Shown: positions 26,158 to 40,076, counted from the first letter of the stretch. The stretch is DNA of 64,000 nt from Nemopilema nomurai (GCA_003864495.1 ML133387.1:1921905-1985904), one strand, 5' to 3'. Notes: generated by a model not told the origin, from the letters alone. Numbers and translations are program-made.

Positions 26158-29100
26158 AAACAGTGGAGACGGAGCAGGGATAATTGACTTAAAAAAACTA
26201 GGAATGATCTTATCCTCTCTTGGTGGAAGCCAGAGATATGAGAACGAAAATGAAGATTCATTCTTAGAAAAGGCGAAGTTAAAGAGCAAAGCTAAGGTTG
26301 TTAGCGCCTGGAACAATGTAAAATATGGTGAGCAACGATGAATGCCTTTCTCATACTTTGCCAATACTATGCGAATCCATTTAGCAAAAAACGGAATTTC
26401 AATGTAAGGCCCTCAATTCAATGATTTTTTGGACAATGTCTGGTTTCTGTTATTCAAAAAGAAACCAGAATACCTTTAGGCATGCCGGCACGAGAACAAA
26501 ATATTTCCTAATCTACAGATTGTCTCAAGTTTATAATGGGATTCATAATCATTCTAGTGTCAAATATGTTCATGCGTTAGAATTATATATTCTCTTGAGC
26601 ATTTAAGTTGAATAAGAGCTTCCACGTGAGCATTTAAGTTGAACTTTAACATCATTTCTTCATTCTTGCATCTTTATTTTTAGTTGATTTTGTTTTCAGC
26701 ATCACGTTGACGTGCCACGTGATTGAAATTGAAACAGTTTTAACTAAAACCGTATTCTCAGCACTCAGCACTTTTCATTCACAATGATTCCAAATGATTT
26801 ATCTGGCCTGCCTGAAAAGTTATATTAGCCCAATCAAGATATGTTGGATACCCCTAAATGATATGTTTTTGATTTCATCAGCAGTGTAAGCATCTGAGTA
26901 ACTTCTTTTAGGATTTAATGTCCCATACAAGCCATCCCTGCTAGAAGACTCTCCAGTTTGGTTTTTAGGGCAGTGTTACATGAAGAAAAGCCCAGGTAAA
27001 AATTTTTGTGACTTTTTTTATGCATTGTGTAATTTGAATCTATTCCTTCTGGTTAAAAGCTGAATTTCTTTTTAGATCTCTTAATGATTTTTCACATGTC
27101 AGTTTGGTGTCTTAAACTAAACCAGGTGTCTTAAATTTATTTTGCCAATACCAAGGTAGTCTCAACATATTTTTAACCTCATTTTTCTAATATGATCAAT
27201 TGATTGCTCTTTCATCCTTTACTTTAAACTTTATAACTTAAAGTTAATTTTTATATACAATAGTTACATAGTTATTAAATTTGTTATTTCACATCATTCT
27301 ATTCAGGAAGTGATAAATTCACAGTTCCTGATTTACTGAAGAATGTTACACTTAAAATAATAGAATTTATTAAGGAAATATTGATTGAAAATTTTTGACT
27401 GCATTTCTAAATGTTTTCATTTTAGATGATGTTGACTACTCCAGAGATCAAGGGAAGTTTAGAATATGTGACATAGATGTATTCTTTGATGATTTTGGTT
27501 CATTAATATGGTTGACATACAGGAAAGAATTTCCCCAGCTGGAAAATTCAACACTAACAACAGATTGTGGATGGGGCTGTATGCTTCGAACTGGACAGAT
27601 GATTCTTGCCAATGCACTTCTTATGCATTTTTTAAGGGATGGTATGGTGACAAAATCATTCTCAATTTGTTTATCTTGCTTCTAATCTTGATTTCTAGGA
27701 TCTGTCTGATTCACCCATGGATGAAGATTACTAGCTGCCTTGTCAGAATGTGCTTGATGCAGTATATTAATATGCCTGTTGGATGTGTAAAGAATGAGCT
27801 CTAAAGCTCTGCCACTTTTTTATCATTAGAGAGCTATCAGTCTCTGGTATATTTTCATTTGACTATTCAGAGTGGTAACTTTGCTCTGCATGCCACAGTG
27901 CGATGCGTACCTATCAGGAATTATTACTAGCATTATTATTGCCAAAATCCTACATCCCACAAAGTTTTATATCATTTTGCTCTTTGACAGACTGGAGAAA
28001 GACTGGAAAAATAGGACATGACAAAATGGATCATCACTATAGGATGGTATGTTCTAGTTTCACATCTTATATCTCTCAGTTCATGCTGCATTATTGCAGT
28101 CATAGCCAAACCACTCTCACACTGTTTGCCGCCCTGAAAATTTCTTCCTAAAATGGCATGATTATTATCAGCCACAAGGAGGTTTCCCCATGTAAACATT
28201 TCAATCTTGATAAGTTTTCATCTGCCAACATAACATTTCTTAGCATTTACATCTACCATATAAAGATTTGAATCTGATCAATGCTAAATTAAATGCTTAA
28301 AATCTTGCAGCCTTCAAGGTATAACATGTCTTAATTGGATGACCAGACTTAATCCCACATAACCTCAGCCTGTGTAAGTGTAGAATGGCAATTTACTACA
28401 TTGGCTGGATGAATAAGCAGCTATGCATCTTTCCTGTTCTTATTTTGATCTTTCTCAATACATATATCTATTCAATGTTGCTAATTATGACATGAATTGT
28501 TTGTCTTTTTCAGATTGTTAGATTTTTCAATGATGAAGAAAGTGACTATAGTCCATTTTCCCTGCACAAGTTAGTAAGAATAGGAGAAAAAAATGGCCAT
28601 AAAGCTGGTGATTGGTATGGTCCAGCGTCAGTGGCCCACATCTTAAGGTTTGCTTTATAACTTTTATTTTGTAAAGGAAGCATTATTAACTAGTTATTTA
28701 ACTATTTGGCAAACACAATGCTTATTTTTGGGGGCCTATACCTAAATATAAGTATCAAATAAACAGTTTTTCTGGCTACATCAGTGCAACATTGTAATAA
28801 TTATTATTTCAGTATTTGTCAATAGTATATGATGGATAGTTTAGCATGACAAGCATAATTGACATGACCAAACACAGCAATACATGCACAACAATCATCT
28901 ATCTATTTTAAATGATCATATCTATTAACTTTGATTTTAATCATTTAACTGTAAAGTTCATTTTCTTTGTATGATTTTCTAGTTTTTGCTATTTCCAAGC
29001 CTGTTGATATGATGCAAGCGTTGCCAACTCTGAAAAAATTATGAAAAATGGCTTTATGGAAAAAATTGAGATTCTTTCATCATGAAAATTGAGAAGCAAT

Positions 29101-31902
29101 GTGCTTACAGTATTATGGAAAGGGCAGTTGACACCAGCCTTAAAGAGCTGCAAAAACCAGATAATGAGACGCATGCAGTTCTCGATTCACATGTTGGTCA
29201 TCCCCCACCTAGAGAGTGTGGAACAAGTATCAGAAGACCTCATGGTTATTATTCAGCCTTTTTTAGCCATGTATTTCACATCTGAAAAGGGTAGCCCTTC
29301 TCATTGCTATTTAACATATTGCTATTTAACTTAGTGGGGCAATGAAGAAAGCAACTCACCCAACATTAGAAGGCTTTTGTGTGTATGTCTCACAAGATTG
29401 CACTGGTAAGCCCTTTTTGTAAAAATATCAGAAAAGCAATTTATTTCCCTTACCTTTATTTTAAATAATTTACCTTGTTTTATTGTCACTTTATATTCCA
29501 TTATCCATAATGCTTGATAATGACAAAAAAGCCTCACTTTTCTAATAACATGTTTTGGTGTTGGCTTTAAAATGGCTATAATTTCCACTGCCAAATCCAT
29601 TTTTTGTTTCTTTGCTTTCTGTATCTTCAATGAGGATTATGTTGTCCCACCCAGAGCAAATTCTTTATTTCATTCACATCTTGAATTACTCACAATATCC
29701 TTTCACTGTATGGTACTTGGGGTTAGGGATAAATAAGTATTCTTAGTTTTGTACATTGCATGTTCTTCACTTTAAGTTTATAAAGAGGATGTGATTAACT
29801 TGGCAACCGAGTGTTCATGTTGTGCAAGTAAGGATTGCCATGATGGCATGTGGAAAGCAGTTTTGATCCTAGTTCCTGTTCGACTTGGAGGAGAAGGGCT
29901 CAACCCTATATACATACCTTGCATTAAGGTACTCAGAAGACCTTTCAGTGCCACATTGTTTAATGTTGCGTAAATAAGTCATGTCAAAATATTTTTTATC
30001 TGATTCTCTTGAGTGCTGTTGAACAACATAATTTGTTACTTTTGTGGTTATATTGGTTTTAGCAAGTGGTTCAGTAAAGTACTTAAGTGGTGACGCTCAA
30101 GTTTTAAAAATAGGCCACAATAACAAAGCTTATCTTTTATAATAAAATCTTTCAGCAAATTTGAAATATTTTAGGCTAGAAATATTTCAAACATTACATT
30201 TCAAATGTTTTCCTGATTTGACATTTGGGAGGAAATTTATGCAGTTTTTTCGATCATGTGTTCAGACTTTGGAAATTTGAAAATGCATTTTTGATGTAAA
30301 ACATAGATTTTTTGACGTACCATTCACCCCATGATACTTTTTGGACCCAAATCTTGGTACATAATTTTTGTTTCGTTAGATCGCTAGTATTTGAATAAAG
30401 AATTTGAGCAACACCTTGGTTTTTCAATTATGTGTAACATTTTTCACCAGGGATTGCTAACTCTGGATCACTGCATTGGAATTATAGGAGGAAGACCAAG
30501 GCATTCACTATATTTCGTAGGATTTCAAGGTGATAATATATGTTAAAGTTCAAGTCCAGTGTTTAGAATGTTGATAAAAATGAAAAAATCCTTCTTTTTG
30601 TATTAAGTCTTATTTCAGCCGATTAGAGTACACCATTATATTCAAATTATTTTTCCTTCATAATGAATTCATGTCATTTGGAAAATTGAACTTTGATTTA
30701 CTTGAATATCTGTTGGAGAAAAGTCAAATCAAACTGTAATTTGTATCAGCTAGTTCAAGTATTTCTTTTTATCAATTCCTTACGTACATCTCTTTATTTT
30801 CCCAGAAAACAAGTTGTTATATCTGGATCCTCATTATGTTCAGCCCATGGTAGACATGTCTAAAGGCAATTTTTCTGTAGATGTAAGTTCCATTAGCAGA
30901 TTTCAATGCACAGTTAAGTGCATGTCACTGTGTTTGATTGGTTTCTTCCAACTGGGCTGTATATGACTAAACCATCAGTACTGTCACCTTTCAGAATCTT
31001 TCCTGCATCAAATGCTGTCTTTTGTATTTACTATTGTTGCTTTTATCAGACTTTTAGATGCTTATATCCTCGGAAAATGGGATTCAGAAAGATGGACCCA
31101 TCCTGCTGTATTGGATTTTATTGTAGAAAAAGAGAGGACTTTGACGCGTTTTGCAAGGAAACTGTAGAGGTGAGAATGTTTTCTTGAATTGTAGTGAAAT
31201 TTTGTTATGACCTTAAAAGAGAAGATGAGTGTTTTGCTGATATTATCCTCAAGCGTAGCCTCACTTTTCATTCAATTTTCTTTATTGCAATTCGGCTCAT
31301 GTTAAGGGCCTTTCGTTTGTTGTTTTGTAAGAAAGCCTTGAAAAGAAACAGCTTTTTGTGGTTCCTATTCAAACCATCATGTTTTTATTTGCTCTACTTT
31401 AGATTTCTTGATCGTCATATCTTAATTCCATTTTCATGTCTCGAGATTGGCTTTTTATACCAATGAAGTTTATTTTGATAACAACTCTTCTACTTTGTTT
31501 TTAGCCAGTATTGAAAGACATTGTCTCCATGTTTTATTGAATTTCTTATTGCCTGATTAAATTTTGCTTTCTTTACTATTCACCAACTCTATTTTGACTC
31601 AGGTCTTAAAGCCGCCAATGCAGCGAATGGAATACCCAATGTTCATTGTTTCAGAAGGCTCAAGGGCCTCAGTGTCTTTAGATATGAACGACGGCATATC
31701 GGTAAACTACACTACTCGCACGAAGGTTGGCTCGTTTAACATCGAGGGAAGCACACAGAGGAGGAGTCAGCGAGATGCCAATGAGCGTGCAGATCATAGA
31801 CCACATGGGCACAAGCAGTTTCGAAGGAAACACAGACATCGGACCGACGATTTGAAAGACCGACGACAAAGAGATAGTGACGAATATCTTGTTGTTGATT
31901 AA
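26123..31902 (+). CDS. ATG4: ATG4 autophagy cysteine protease (C/D type)
   Basis: Eleven exons: 26123-26327, 26912-26995, 27426-27641, 27991-28046, 28514-28647, 29335-29405, 29777-29928, 30451-30529, 30806-30882, 31050-31169, 31603-31902. All are GT-AG and in phase, giving 497 residues. ATG4 trims the C-terminus of ATG8/LC3 proteins and later removes them from lipid. The nucleophile is C148 in [12 protein letters not shown]; the other catalytic residues are D340 and H342 in YLDPHYVQP. Other family blocks are [65 protein letters not shown] and [10 protein letters not shown]. The N-terminal extension before the catalytic core resembles animal ATG4C/D. The end is a very basic Arg/His-rich tail (about 449-488) closing in DEYLVVD, which fits an LC3-interacting motif. 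The MITE and a short upstream ORF lie just before the start. Confidence 0.96.
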
Positions 31903-32017
31903 TGCTAGTTGTACTTTGTTTCAAATGGTTAGCCTTTTTGCGTATAATTTGGCGTCTAAATTGTTGATTAGGATTCTGTTTAATTTTGTATATATCAAGG
32001 TCGTATCAGGGCGGTAA

Positions 32018-32180
32018 CTTCCCTGAGAGATGCCAGCCTCCTTTTGACAGGAACCAACTTTTCCGAGATAAGCAAGCCTCTTGTAGAGACGGGCTAGCCT
32101 CCCTTAGATTTGAACTAGTCTCCTTTAAAGATAAGCTAGCCTCCTCTACTGTTTAGTCCAGCCGTCCTCAGAGATGATAA
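32018..32180. repeat. Degenerate ~30-bp repeats with a GCTAGCCTCCTTT core
   Basis: About five diverged copies follow the pattern AGATAAGCTAGCCTCCTTT. They start about 115 bases after the ATG4 stop codon, so they probably lie in its 3' UTR. Confidence 0.6.
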
Positions 32181-33966
32181 ATCGATGCTCTGCTGTAGTG
32201 AGTTTCAGGTACTCACTGCGAAACTTGCCAAGAACGTCCCGGGAACCCCTTATTTTTTCCAAGGTTTCAGAGCTTCTGCCCTGTTTGTGGTCCTCTGCAA
32301 TAATTTGGTCTTATGTTTAAGATTTTTAATGTTTTTAAAAGTTCATAGAAGTAACAATGATTTGTACAAATGGCTTGTAGATTTAAAAGTTAATATAGTT
32401 TAATTATTTGTTGCGAATTTAACGTGCCATCGAGATGTCTTTTGTTTTGTGTGATACGTTTATCTAGTTTAAACCCATAACAGTCAAGGAAGATACCCCA
32501 AAAAACAGAGATACCCCCAATTAGCTTTCTCATAATAGCAAGAGGTTGAGACATTGGAGACCTTTCCAACACATTTTTATCAATATCAAATATACTTTGC
32601 ATTTGATAAGTTAACGAAAATGCGCAAGATTTTAACACTTCTCGGTAAATTGAGATCAAATTGTAATTCCAATAGACTAGACAGACTGATGTGTACCGTG
32701 ACCGTTCAATCCATACTATAATTTATTAATTCTCTGCGTATAACTTTTTTACAAAATCTGAGCTGACGCGAAAATTAAATGTGCTACATGTGTCTAAAAA
32801 CGGTTGTGTTTATGCATGTATCATTTTGTTTGCTTCTAGTTTCCACTTACCTTAGTGTCTTGATACTTTCAATTAGGCTCTGATGTTTAACTTTTCTCTT
32901 TCACATCAGTTCAGTATATTTCTCTTCAAATTTCACTTTTGAGATTCCAGTAAAGGAGCATACGCTTTTTGCGACGAAAATAAATAAACATGATCTTGAA
33001 GGTCTATTAAGCTTTGGAGACCTCTTAAGTATGCAGGTTATTGAATAGCGTTTGGTCCCATGTTGCAAAAGAATTACAAGACAAGCAAGGAAACAGAAAC
33101 CGAAAAAAGGCGATCCAAAAAACAGCAGTCGATGTGGCAACGAATTAAAAAGAAAGACTTGCAGCACCTTGGTGTGACAAGGCCATGGCAAAGCGACTGT
33201 TGATTAACTTGTGGAAGACATTTTGTGACCGACTTGGCGAAAGCTGAGAAACAGAAGAAGCATCTGATAAAATCGAAAGTTCTGACAAAGAATATTGAAT
33301 AACTTGTGAATGTGCATTGGAAGGGGACCAGTGATGGCTAGCTTGGGGGTCAGGGGGTAAAAGGGGACTGTGGCAGATCTTTTAAAAGGGGTGTCAAAAG
33401 CTATTATCGACGTATGGTCCAGCAAAGTATACAAGCTAAGGCCTTCAATGTACATGAGTGTGCATAAATACAATATCGGATTCAATAATCATCATCCATA
33501 ATCGCGTTGATTACTCCCACTAGAATCCCCGTTATCTGCAGATACGTTGGAAATTTGACTGCTACATTGTCAAACATTACCTCGATGTAAATTACATCGA
33601 TTTACATATTTCATTTTACCAGCTTTTCACAACTATCAACAATTTGTGAAAATGCGAGAAAATTCGAACCTTAAAGCTATTATAATGGCAGCGACTACAA
33701 GGGCTCCGACGCTGGTTGGAAAGTGGAGGGGCCAAGAAAGATTATAACAATCATTACAAAAGATATTTAGAAAAGCTTTATTGTTTTACAAAAAAGTGCG
33801 GGGGTCATGGCGGGGGTAAATTATTGCCGGTGTTAGCGCACAATATAATAAAAAAAATATTTAACTGAAAACAGGCGACATACTCGTTTTTCGTTTCTAA
33901 CGACTTAACTCGAATTAGCTATCGATTTTACGCATTCAACGTATCATTAATCCAAGTTAGTTTATT

Positions 33967-34026
33967 CTTTCTTCAATATTATCTTAATCTTTCAATATTA
34001 TCTTAATCTTTCAATATTATCTTATC
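33967..34026. repeat. Tandem repeat, 19-bp unit, three copies
   Basis: The unit TCTTTCAATATTATCTTAA is repeated head to tail; the first copy lacks one base. Confidence 0.9.
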
Positions 34027-36229
34027 TTAAAACTTTTTACGGGATGTTCATTGTTTGGAGCGAGCTTTGTGAACGTTTACCGCCAAGTTTGAGCAAAGCA
34101 TAGTTTTAGTTTGTTTTGTGTGGATTCAAACTTTCTTGGTCACAGAATATGAAAATTCCTCTATTGTGCGTCGGTTTTTTTCCCATGATCCTTGTTTTGG
34201 TGCTTTCTAAAGATCATCTCCCAAGCCAACCTGCCCAAGGCACATAGGACAAATGTATGGCCTCGTTTTCAGCCTTTCAATGGCGGGAACGAAGGAGCCT
34301 AATCGGTCACCTTTATTCTTGGACTCAAAATTCAGAATTAAACATTAGAAAGGTATGTTGTAATGTATTTAGATAAGTTTTTTTACCTCGTCGTAGACTT
34401 CATGCACGCTATATACCATGCCTTTTATTTAATCTAGTTTTTAAGGGCTTTCTTTATTCGTCAACGACTCTCGCAGCAGCAATGTTTTTGTCTGTTATTA
34501 ATGAGCTCAGTTAAGTAAGACCTTTAGTGATTGGTTTTCTAGTGACATTTGCGCTAACACGTAGTTATTGGCCCAACGGTTCGGAAGAATCAACTTTCAA
34601 TTGGTGTGCCTGAGCCTACTGGCCTCCCTGCCACCGCATGCAAAAATGTTTCTATTGCAAAATATTGCAAAAAAGCTATGCTGCAAGATCTTCTCCAGGC
34701 CTCGTAGTGATTCTGCCAAATTTATTATGAAGACAGTATATTTCTTGAATTTTCTCAACATGAGTTGTTAAGATCAAAGTTTTATTTTACTAGCCCAAGT
34801 AGACAAATATTATCGGATATGAGCAATATTTTATCTTCATATATGACAAAAATAGATCATAGAAATGGAATCCTAATTAAGATTAGTCTGTACCGAAAAT
34901 TTCTGAGTGTTTGGACCGTCATGCTGTGGAATAACCCATTCTAGAAATTTAGCTTTTCCTATACACTTCAATGGAATTTGCTGGTGCAGTGAAAAAATTG
35001 CAAATCCACCACCATTGCACCAGTATCATTGTGCATAAACCCTGTGTTGTATCCTTGTTGCTAAGTAACAATGCCACCCCATCATTAGAAGGTCACACCT
35101 AATTGATTATGTTTTTGCTTTTCATTCACAGCTATATGAAAATATTGCCAAATTATAGTCAGGCACGGGACATTTATGGCTTTTAGACACTAAACATCAA
35201 TGCTGCTATGTAACAATGCAAGGCCCATGATCTAAATGCCATGTCCAAATTTTCTTCTGTTTTTTATTTTATTCTGGTTGACAAAGATTTGTGCAAAGTT
35301 TGGTTTACACTGGGCAATTTATATGGGAATTGTAATTTTGAAGCTCCCACTGAGATCAGTCCAAATTTGCAATTCTTGGGATCTGAGGAAGACTTTAAAA
35401 TTTTGGCCTGGAGATGCTAGCAATTATTAAGATTGCTTAATTTATTCCCACATAAGTTTCTAATAATTTTGTGACAGTAATCTGGTTTAATTTAAGTGGC
35501 AGAAGCAGCATTTGATATGAGAAGAAACAATTGAGAGAAAGGACGTTTGTGCCTCTAGTTTCTATGCACTTGCTATGTTAATTTTGTATAAAAGAAATTG
35601 CTCTTAAATATTACTGCAGAGGCAAGAATCATTACGCTAGCTTTTTCTAATCCAAAGTCTGTCTAGTCACTTTACAAAATGACAACAATGCCAAGGAAGA
35701 AAAAATCACGTAGTCTATTTCAATTTACAAAACATAAATAAGTTGGTACTAAAATGTTTTTTGATACACATAATAAGCAACTAAATCATAAACTAGCTAC
35801 AAAGCTACATAACTTTAAAGATTAATGAATTGTAGAATTATGACCATTGTTTAGGCTTTACTTAATTGAAGAAGAATCCAAATAAAGTTTTTTCTGTTCT
35901 CCATACAAGTTGGTTTCCTGGCATCAGTGTAATCCTATCTGCCTCTTTGTAACAATTCATTCCATCGTTTTTCTCAAGCAAATCTTATGATCTACCTTTG
36001 ATTTCACATTTGTTGTAATTTGGTTACTTTCTTCAAATTATGTTGTTGGTGAATCAAGCAACAATCAAATTTTTTTATAAGACGGAAGAAGTAATTGTTA
36101 TAGACTATTTTGCTTTGATAATGATGAGAATGAGTACAACTGAGGATCCTGCAATCTTTGTTCCAATAGATTGCAAATATTTTGTATGCAAGATTTCATT
36201 TGTTTCCTTGGATAACTGCGAAGTAAATA

Positions 36230-36235
36230 TTTATT
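36230..36235 (-). promoter_or_regulatory. Poly-A signal candidate for the caldesmon-like gene
   Basis: AATAAA on the minus strand, about 180 bases after the TGA at 36417-36419. Confidence 0.4.
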
Positions 36236-36416
36236 CATTCATAGGTTTTGATAATCCATTCAGTTATAAATTGTCATGTAAATGATTTTTGTTAGCACTA
36301 GTCTACAGATAACAGAACGAAGCATTCTCCACTAGTCTGCAAGCAATGATTGCTTCCCATCAACGAACATCATCAGTCCTTTGAACTTTATGTTTAATTT
36401 TTGTGGTCTTCTCTGT

Positions 36417-39400
36417 TCATTTGCTCTGTGACGAAGCAATCCGTTGTTCCCAAAGCTTGATATTTGCCCTTGCAGATTTTGGAGTTTGTGGGCCTTTTCT
36501 GGATTCCTAGATATTAATTGTTAAATTTTAATCATGCTAGGAGGTTTGGAAATGCCAAGCCACTTGAAAAGTAAATAGAAGCATCAAATTTTTAACAGGT
36601 ACTTTAATAACTTTTAAGAACAAATTATCTGCATGTGTTTAAATCTATAGATCTATATTTTGATAGCACTTAGAAAATATAATACTGATGAAAAGTGTGA
36701 TCTAAAATTTGGCAAGCTCAAATTTTCAGTTGTTATTGAGATCACAAGCACTAGAGAAAGATTTAAAAAATGAATAACGTCAATTATTTACTTTAACAAC
36801 ACTACAATTCAATAGGGGAAGATAAGCACTTTGAATCTTAGATTAAGGTATTGCTATGGTAAATTTGTATATTACCTGTTTTGTCGGAGATTTCCTTGGT
36901 GACTTTGCTTTGGCAGCATCCTTGACTGGAGACACTTTGACCTCAATGCTCTTGTTTGTCTTGACAGCCTCATTGTTATTGTTTTGGTTCTTCTTCTCCC
37001 ACGACTCAGCCAGGCCCTTCCGTTTGTCCTGCAGTTCCCTTATCTCCTGTTTCTGTTTTTGTTTCTCTTGTTCCAGTTTATCTCGTTGCTCCTGTTTTTT
37101 CCTTCGCTCACTCTCCTGTTCACGCCTCCTTGCATCTATGTCGTTCTTGTCTGCTTCTCTGCGTTTTTCTGCCTGAATTTGTTCCCACTGCATCGCTAGT
37201 GGGTGAGGTTTTTTCACTGGCTTGCTTTCCTGTAAGGAAATATCTTGTGAAATGCTTGGCAATTAATTTTTCAGCTTGAAATGTTTAAGTTAGAGATCAA
37301 CATAAGGGCTTCAAAATCGCTGTTTCCTACAGGATTTTTTGGCAGTTTACTTAGTTAACATAAATGCCTGATTCCACGATTATCTCTCTTTATAGTACAG
37401 GTTTCATCTAAGTCTCTTTACAAAATTGATCAACAAAAACTTCAATTTGAATAAATGGGGCTTCCTATATCACTATGTTTGCTGTAAAGGAGCCAAGCTG
37501 ACATAAATCTGGAAAGCTGGAAAGGTTACATTTATAAAAATAGCAGTTTTTGTAGTACAATTTGCTGTGAACTGCAGCTTTATCATAAAAATATATTGTT
37601 CTTGGTCGAAACTAGTGGCTCTATGTCTGGAACAGAATGTGCAAATTACTCTTACTTTGGATCTCTGGGTTGGGCTTTTGCTGATCAACTTCGCTACGTG
37701 CTCTTGTTCCACTGGACTTTCCTCGTGCTGTTCCTCTCCAGTGTCGTCTGCAACTTTCCCTTTTGATTTCTTCTTCTTTAGAACTAGCTTCTTCCCTGGC
37801 GCGGGTGCATGTATGCTAGTTGTCTCTTTTCTGTCGATGAACTCATCTTCTTCACTCTTGCCATCTAAATCATTGCCATCTCCATTCGATGCGTCATCAC
37901 AGGAATCTTCCTCTTCACTGACATCATGTTCTTCATCCTCTTCTTCATCACTGCCTTTGTCACCTTGACCATTCATTTTTGTTTTCTCTTCCTTCTTGGA
38001 AATCACGTTTGTTTCCTGTTTCTTAACCACAGGTTGATCCACCCCTTTGTTGAACATGTGAATGAACTTTTTAGTTATCCCTGGTGCAACGTTGTATTCA
38101 CTGTTCCCCACTGCTCTGGGGCTTTTATCGGGCGATTTGGATTTTACCTTGGCTCTTTGCCTAAGCAACATTGATTCGTCTTCTGGTATTTCATCGATCT
38201 CTTCTCCATTTTCATTTTCGTCATCCCTCGGTGTCTCCTCGGGATCGGCTGTTTTTCTATGCGTTTTCCTGTACTCCAACTCCTTTTTCTTCTGTTCCGC
38301 TATTTCTCTCTCAATAATGCTAAGTGAATTGCCCCCTGGCCTGAAGCTTTCATCCTCATCTTCATCGCTCCCTCCGCTTTCTTCCACTCCATGCAGCATT
38401 CGGAATTCGGATTCTTTTTTTCTGAAATCGTCAATCTCCTGCTGAATCTTTGATCGTGCTGCGGAATCAGACGGCATGCTCTCTTCCCCTTCCATTCCTC
38501 CCTCAGCAATGTCATTAGACTCCTCTATGTTGTACTTCTTTTTCAGCTCCTTTTCACGTTTCTCAATTTCCTTGATCTCTATTTCAATTCTGTCTTGCAC
38601 TGAAACTAGCTTCGTCTGTTCGTCCTCGCTGCTTCCTTCTTCAGAGCTAGTTACTCCATTCCTATCTTCCAATGCAGTTCTTTTCAACTCATCTTCGCGT
38701 CTTTTTTGTTCCTCAATTTCTGAATTGATTTTAACGGAGACATCATTCTTATCTTCTTCGCTAATATTGTCATCATCTTCTTCCCCTGAGTCTTTATCTT
38801 CCTCTTCTTTCAGAGATCTCCTTCTGACTTCTTCCTCTCTTTTTTTCTCTTCTTCTATCTCAAGTGCAATTTTTTCCCACGTGCTCAAGGCTTCTGTCTT
38901 TTCACCTTGTTTATCTTCATCACTCAATTCTTCTATATCTTCACCTCTTCCTTCATCTATGTCACTTTCCTGTTGCGAAGCCTCTTCATCTCTTTCTTCA
39001 TCAGGTTCTATGTTTGATGCTGCTCCATGATGCAGTTTAAGCTCTTCTTCACGCTGCTTCTGTTCGGCGAGCTCCTGTTCGATCTTCTCCCTTATCGAGA
39101 TACTGTCTTTGGACATCATTGATGAAGAATCATCTTCATCTTCTATTTCTATTATCTCGTATGAATCATCATTTATATGCAGGGAAGTCCGAGATCTTCC
39201 ATCTTTCGATGAAGATCTGCTCCCTCTCATTCCGCGATCCACTAGGCTGTTTTCTGGCACTTCTGCGTTAGACAGATTGGTTGTGCTAGACGATTCACCT
39301 TTCTTCTTCAGAGATCTCCCTTGATCTTCAATACCCTCTATGCTATCATTGGGAAAACTTCTTCTGTTGTATCTATTCCTTCCTGTCTTATCCGCCACAG

Positions 39401-40076
39401 GACTCTTTCTGAGGTCTGTTTTGCTTCCTCGTGGCGATTTTCCTGTCTTTCCGTCTGGTGTCGAATAACTTCTTGCCATTTTTCCCTTTGAAGTGACTTT
39501 TCTCTGCTTCGTTTGCGCAGATACGATCTCGCCCGAAGAGTGCAGTGAGTTTAGTTTTCCTGAATCTGACTTTGTTGGCGATGTAGTGGAAGATCCCCGC
39601 CCTTGTCTAATCGTAACGGTGGTGCTATAAACCTTTGTTGGTGATGTAAGTGACGTTCTAGATGATGACCTTGAATTCTGGCTGGAAGGAAGCCTGTCTT
39701 CTTTCGTGGGGGATCCTATTGAGGAACGATTTGATCTTGATTTCGAGAATGTTAGCTCACTTTCAACTTCAATGCTGCCAGGCCGTTTTCTGGAGGTATC
39801 TGAGCTTTTCGACGAGCCTCTTGATAGCGACGGCTTCCTTCTCTGTCCTATTTTCTCTCCTTCTTCATCTTCTTCATCTGACTTCACTTCTTCCGCCGCC
39901 ACTTCTTCTACCGTGTCGTCACCTTCCAGTGAATTGTAAGACGCTGACTTCCGCTTATTAGCAATGGCATTCATCTTCAACATAAGTTCTTCTTCCTTTC
40001 TTCTCAGCTCCTCGATTTCTCTTTGCGTGTTTTGAAATTCAACATCGTCGTTGAATGTTTCATCCTCGTCTGACAT
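36417..40076 (-). CDS. Caldesmon-like, highly charged repeat and coiled-coil protein
   Basis: Three exons (minus strand): 37656-40076, 36876-37229, 36417-36506. All junctions are phase 0, giving 954 residues. It starts MSDEDETFNDDVEF. A helical module of the form EIxEQKKREEELK occurs seven times, at about residues 19-35, 329-349, 399-420, 448-467, 494-515, 542-562 and 587-606. The last six are spaced about 45-70 residues apart and separated by acidic linkers. Residues 80-300 are Ser/Arg/Lys-rich with many SPTK-like sites. Exon 2 encodes LAMQWEQIQAEKRRE followed by a long charged helix. The last exon adds a basic end with KLWEQRIASSQSK. This resembles caldesmon/troponin-T-like actin-binding proteins in composition and layout, but I recognise no diagnostic domain. 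Cytoskeletal binding is inferred. Confidence 0.87.

Larger units (their letters stand above)
31903..36229. other. ATG4 3' flank and intergenic stretch
   Basis: It begins with the presumed ATG4 3' UTR, including a degenerate repeat. A 19-bp tandem repeat follows at 33967-34026. AATAAA-type signals occur near 32980, far from the stop. A 31-codon ORF at 34253-34348 (with a GTATGT donor just after it) is the only protein-like short frame noted. No further gene seen. Confidence 0.45.

Noticed and set aside
29111..29285. Plus-strand frame after TGCTTACAG reading [16 protein letters not shown], at first taken as an ATG4 exon
   Set aside because: Exon 5 joined directly to 29335 gives [18 protein letters not shown], which follows the family pattern with correct length and phase. 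The earlier frame would insert about 40 unmatched residues and needs a weak donor.
38476..39030. 184-codon Ser/Leu-rich plus-strand ORF
   Set aside because: It is the antisense shadow of the Glu/Lys/Ser-rich caldesmon-like exon. The same applies to the other plus-strand ORFs at 36.8-40.0 kb and 50-53 kb.
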